From NCBI GenBank assembly GCA_030549335.1, contig CM060193.1, positions 45,369,391-45,433,390 of the forward strand: a stretch of DNA of 64,000 nucleotides, read 5' to 3'. Positions within the stretch are counted from its first letter, which is position 1. Each line of letters opens with the position of its first letter. Positions 59,901-64,000 of this stretch are shown piece after piece. The notes beneath the pieces are model-generated. The model did no database searches. It was not told where the DNA came from and saw nothing but the letters and a program-made list of their open reading frames with translations. Source of the DNA: Pontederia crassipes. Its lineage: Eukaryota > Streptophyta > Magnoliopsida > Commelinales > Pontederiaceae. The position numbers and the translations under genes are program-made.

Positions 59901-62094
59901 TGCCACTGGAACAGTTTGTAAACAAACAGAATAATATAATAAACTGACAGATTGGCCCTTGCCACTTGAACAGTTTATAAACATTCTTTATCTGATGACT
60001 GCTTATCTGTTTGTTTTAATACAACTTTTGGTCTGAAGAAGCGAAGGTTCACATGAAATATATGTTTGTTCAAATAACTGTTCTCTCGTGATTATGACTA
60101 CTATGATACTGCAAGGTTTTTCTTATATTCTCTAATAAATTAACATGGTTACTGAAAGGTACTGCTTGCAATAATTCTTATTTTGACTATTATGCTTTAA
60201 CTCATTTTCCATGGCGTCCTCATAGTCTAAGCTCAACCATGGGTTCTTAGGTATGTAAATAACAAATTTACTCCTTTGTTTCTATTTAAATAGGTTTATA
60301 TTCTTGGATTTGGGGCTATTGGCGTTGATCTGGCTAAGAGGTTGCGACCATTTGGGGTAAAGATTCTTGCAACCAAACGCCGATGGACTTCAGATTTTTG
60401 CTCACAAGGTAGTAATTTCCAACTTTTTCTGACTTCTACAATAGTGCTTACTGCAGTTCTAATTTCCTGTCTTTTCTTTTTCTGGCAGGCTTGGTCCCAA
60501 ATCCACTAAGTACTGAAATTACTTGCTTGGTGGATAAGAAAGGGGGTCCAGAAAATATGTATGAATTTGCAGGAGAGGCTGATATAGTTGTAACCTGCTT
60601 GGCAATGAATTCTGAAACAGTCAGTTATATTCCCATTACCAGTTCATTAGTGAAAATTTCAACAGATCATTGTGTAGAATTCATTTAAACAATGCAATTT
60701 TCAGGCTGGCATTGTGGACGAGAGGTTTTTGTCATCTATGAAAAAGGTTGGAAGACAATCTGTTTCTGCTCTTTTTTCCCTTCTCACACAAGCACTTAAC
60801 TCTTTTTCTGTGCCAGAATGCATCTTTCAGTACATCATGCATACTGGAAATCATATTTGTGCACTAGTGATGATGAGAGGTGTTTTAATGACACTTTTAA
60901 AGTCTGGCATCTTTCTCGTGTTTTTTTCACTTTTGATATGGTGGGCAGTGACAGTGCTTTTAATCTTCATAAATCATAACATCCTAGGATTTTCCTAATT
61001 CTTGTCTCTTTGAAGGGTTCCCTTCTGGTTAATATTGCACGAGGAGGCCTGCTGGATTATGCTGCTGTATTTCATCATCTTCAATCAGGGCACTTAGGTG
61101 GACTAGGCATTGATGTTGCTTGGACCGAGCCATTTGACCCTGATGATCAAATCCTGAAGTTCTCGAACGTGTTAATCACACCTCATGTTGCAGGTGTCAC
61201 TGAGCATTCCTACAGGACAATGGCTAAGGTAACATAAAATCGTTTTGACATTGTTGTCTTGGTTGATTCTTTTTTCCTCTATTTTTTCATATATTGTATC
61301 AATTTTTTATGAAACATTTTTCTGATGAAAATTTGTGAATCCAGATAGAGCATATAGCTTACAAGTCACATTTGTGTTGCTAGTAAGACATCTGGAATTC
61401 TTTGCTGGAAATAATTTTTAGGGAAGGCTAAGCCGGGCTGCCAAAGTAGTATATTTGTCTAAGTAGAAGTTCCTCGCCTGTGTAGTTTGTTTTACTTAAA
61501 AACTTCAGGCATCCCTCAAAAGAAGTATTTGGAGGTAATAAATGCATTGTTTTGTGAAAAATAACAGGCATCAACATTGACAAAATATGGCTGCAAAATG
61601 AGTATTATTTGTTGCAAATTCGTGAAGTTTGAACACTAGAAGTATGCATAACTATCATACCAGTACTCTGAACCAAGTTTTTCAGAAACTCAATCTATAT
61701 TAGGTGCATTATCGGTAATCTGATATGGGAAAACATCTTTCTATAAATTTAACAAAACATATCTTAGTGTTACCACTAACAACATTCTCGATTACCGACC
61801 AGAATAGTAGAGTTCATTATCAGGAGAAAAAACGAATTGACACGCCAATATCAAGTGTCATTCATTTTGCAGTATCATTTCTTCAATGGCATTTGTTGAC
61901 AATACCCCAATGTTGTTTTATGTTCAAATGAGTTGAGATATTACACATGTATATATCTATGTACATAGTCATCATGTGTGTATTGGTATTTGTGTTTGAG
62001 CGATCCTTCTCATTCTGTGTTGCAGGTTGTTGGCGACACGGCGCTCGAACTTCATGCTGGAAGGCCAATAACCCAACTTGAGTTTGTGAACTAG
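56992..62094 (+). CDS. D-isomer-specific 2-hydroxyacid dehydrogenase, 348 aa
   Basis: Nine exons with GT-AG introns: 56992-57123, 58026-58170, 58274-58401, 59536-59607, 60294-60408, 60489-60619, 60705-60746, 61016-61228 and 62026-62094. Phases are consistent throughout and give 348 residues. The protein starts MAGEAVSDDGSKEQ, then VTKVLFCGVYFPASYAYTRE. The N-terminal part of the split catalytic domain includes LIMQFGVGIEGVD (about 87-99). The Rossmann fold has GFGAIG at 164-169. The catalytic set is Arg264 (NIARGG), Glu293 (DVAWTEPFD) and His312 (TPHVAGVT), all present. It appears orthologous to the Arabidopsis protein At1g72190, annotated only as a family member. The family reduces 2-oxoacids or oxidises D-2-hydroxyacids with NAD(P); the substrate is not known from sequence. 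No transit peptide is evident, so cytosol is likely. Intron 1 is about 900 bp. The gene is intact. Confidence 0.95.
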
Positions 62095-64000
62095 TGAATG
62101 CCAAATTTTTTTAGGATAACTGGGGGCCATCATGAGTGACCCCAACTGGAGATTTTGAGGAATAATTGGTGGAAAATTGTTGATTCAATAGTGAAGCGAC
62201 AACTGCGAGGTGGTTTCATATTTAGTGAGCTAATGCTCGGTCAATTTGTTTCGAGTTCAACATCGGATTCTTGCATGATATATTCCCATACTCTTATTTG
62301 TTCCAATTGAATTGACTTCTCCATTATATACAGCAGGAGAAAAAAAAGGCTAATGCGTTATCCACAGCCTTTTTTATGCTTCCTCTAATTGCTTTTTGGC
62401 TCAAACATGTCAACAAGAATAACATCATTAATTTTATAAAGTGTTAGAGCAAGTAAAGTGCGCCATAAGTTAGAAGGAGAGCTGTAAAATATATAAAGAT
62501 AAAAGAATACTTTTTAACTTATTATTCAAAGTCACAATAGAAGAGTGTTCTAATAATTATTTTTATGACTTTATTTTTAATAAATCAACTGTCGAAAGAT
62601 CGGAGTCTATCAGCAAAAGACAAAAAACGGTGGAAAAAAATACCATCGACTAATTAAATTTGATGCCCAAGATGGAGCTTAACTAATATAGAATTAAGAA
62701 ATATTTAAATAAAATATTTATCTTTTATTTAAAATTTGAATTTTCTAAAATAATGTATATCAAATATTGAGGCCTTAAGGTTTGAAAAGGGAAGGAAAAA
62801 GAGAGAGAGAGAGAGAGATCCATCAACGAATGGGCCATTCGTTCTAGGTGCAATTGTGAAGTGATTCGGTCAAAAAACTCCACCTCCATTAATAGCATTT
62901 ACAATATTTTGATCAAACGTATTTTTTTAAATCTATTTGACAATTATAAATAATAATATCGATATGTTTATTGTTTAATATCAAAATCTATTTGGTGGAA
63001 ATTTGTCAAAATTTTGTCAAGTATTTTTATGTGATACTCTGCTAGAAAACGCCTACTCTATGTAAAAAAAGCCTTGCACAAAGAGGTTCTTTAAAAATAT
63101 GACTTCCAAAATAAGTGAGTGGAGTAATAAGTGGTTACTCAATTTAAGAAAGATGTCATTTCGAATTAGATTTCATATAAAATATAGAAAATGTCTACTT
63201 AAGCTTTACCTATCATTATTAAGTATATAACGTGGGATAATTTATCAAATTAGTTGTGTTCGACGATTCATTTTTTAATTTATAAATAATGCACTAAATA
63301 GCATTGCCCAAATTGAATAAATCAGCTCTAAATACTGAAAAGTAAAAGCTCTTTTGTTCCGGTTACTGTTTACAATTAATGCTCGTCAAAGTCACCTAAC
63401 AACACTAATTGAGTGAGTCATAGTAAACTCAAAGATTTCTTTAGAACATTTTTTTTAAAAAAAATGGCCGCACTTTTACTTCATCTTTTCAACGAAATAT
63501 CTACAATTCTTTAACAGTTACTTAGTAAAGCTATACCTTAATTTGTGAATAAGAAGAAAAAAAAAAAGAAATGTAACATATTTTTGTTGGACAAGCTGGA
63601 GATTCCACTTCCCATGGAGCATAATTTGTTAATTTTGCAGCTCTGATTTATAATAATCTAGATTACCTTTTTTCGATCGAGATCTATCGATTTTTAGGAC
63701 TATTAGCACCCGACTAATTCAATTTTCAGACAAAGTTTTGATTATTTTGAACTACTAAAGATTGAGGCAGCTGGCCTTGAGTTGAAGAGAATTGAGGGGT
63801 GTTAATAATCTCATGTTCCATCGTTTTTTTATAGAAAAAATATCATTTGTCACTTTTAACCCTGTAAATTATTTTGCAAACATTTGATAGGATTATTAGA
63901 ATATCGTTTTTTTGACGGTGCAAGATTTCTCGCATCATTTTTCTGAGTGAATATTCTAATTAATATACGATAAATAGATTTAATGGAACATCGTAATTGT
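62095..64000. other. Downstream flank, no gene seen
   Basis: 3' untranslated sequence of the dehydrogenase probably covers the first 200-300 bases. Beyond that the DNA is AT-rich with a short (GA)n run at about 62801-62818 and no recognised coding or transposon terminus. Confidence 0.55.

Overview
The window is nuclear DNA of a flowering plant. Three ordinary plant genes with GT-AG introns sit in AT-rich intergenic DNA packed with plant-type transposable elements (MULE, CACTA, hAT, Helitron, Ty1/copia and gag-only LTR elements, a LINE and SINEs). Coding exons are not GC-rich, which argues mildly against a grass. I cannot name the genus. All coordinates were worked out by eye from splice frames, terminal repeats and target-site duplications (TSDs).

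Layout. 1-3184: noncoding, retroelement-like, with a degenerate repeat field and a minus-strand TATA box. 3185-8035: two CACTA-type fragments rich in TAGCGTC motifs, with a probable copia solo LTR between them. About 8150-11340: a decayed minus-strand Ty1/copia interior whose gag zinc knuckle is split by a MULE (10353-11259). 11340-17600: a small membrane-protein gene (14641-15228, +), two kinds of SINE and a second MULE (16327-17588). 18836-23288 (-): a complete five-exon type-II prohibitin gene with a LINE in intron 2 and a SINE in intron 1. 23646-27503: a third MULE, carrying the remains of a FAR1-type transposase, inserted 357 bp upstream of the prohibitin start codon.

28-56 kb is a transposon nest. 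Its core (31543-48287) is best read as four related non-autonomous Helitrons inserted into one another: A (minus), interrupted by B (plus) and D (minus), with C and a CACTA element inside B. Spacing between termini and internal TATA boxes, and an internal tandem repeat acting as an empty site, support this order. Next come a hAT element (49173-53967) split by a complete LTR retrotransposon (49214-53437) that has gag and protease but no reverse transcriptase, and a second copy of the first MULE family (54516-54947).

56992-62094 (+): a complete nine-exon D-2-hydroxyacid dehydrogenase gene. 62095-64000: no gene seen.

The three host genes do not form a pathway: one acts in mitochondrial membrane scaffolding, one is a probable NAD(P)-dependent dehydrogenase, and one is a small membrane protein of unknown role. 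No new cellular system is evident. The novelty lies in transposon architecture: the same-family Helitron nest, the LINE/SINE pair sharing a 3' end that includes the LINE stop codon, and the gag-protease-only LTR element.
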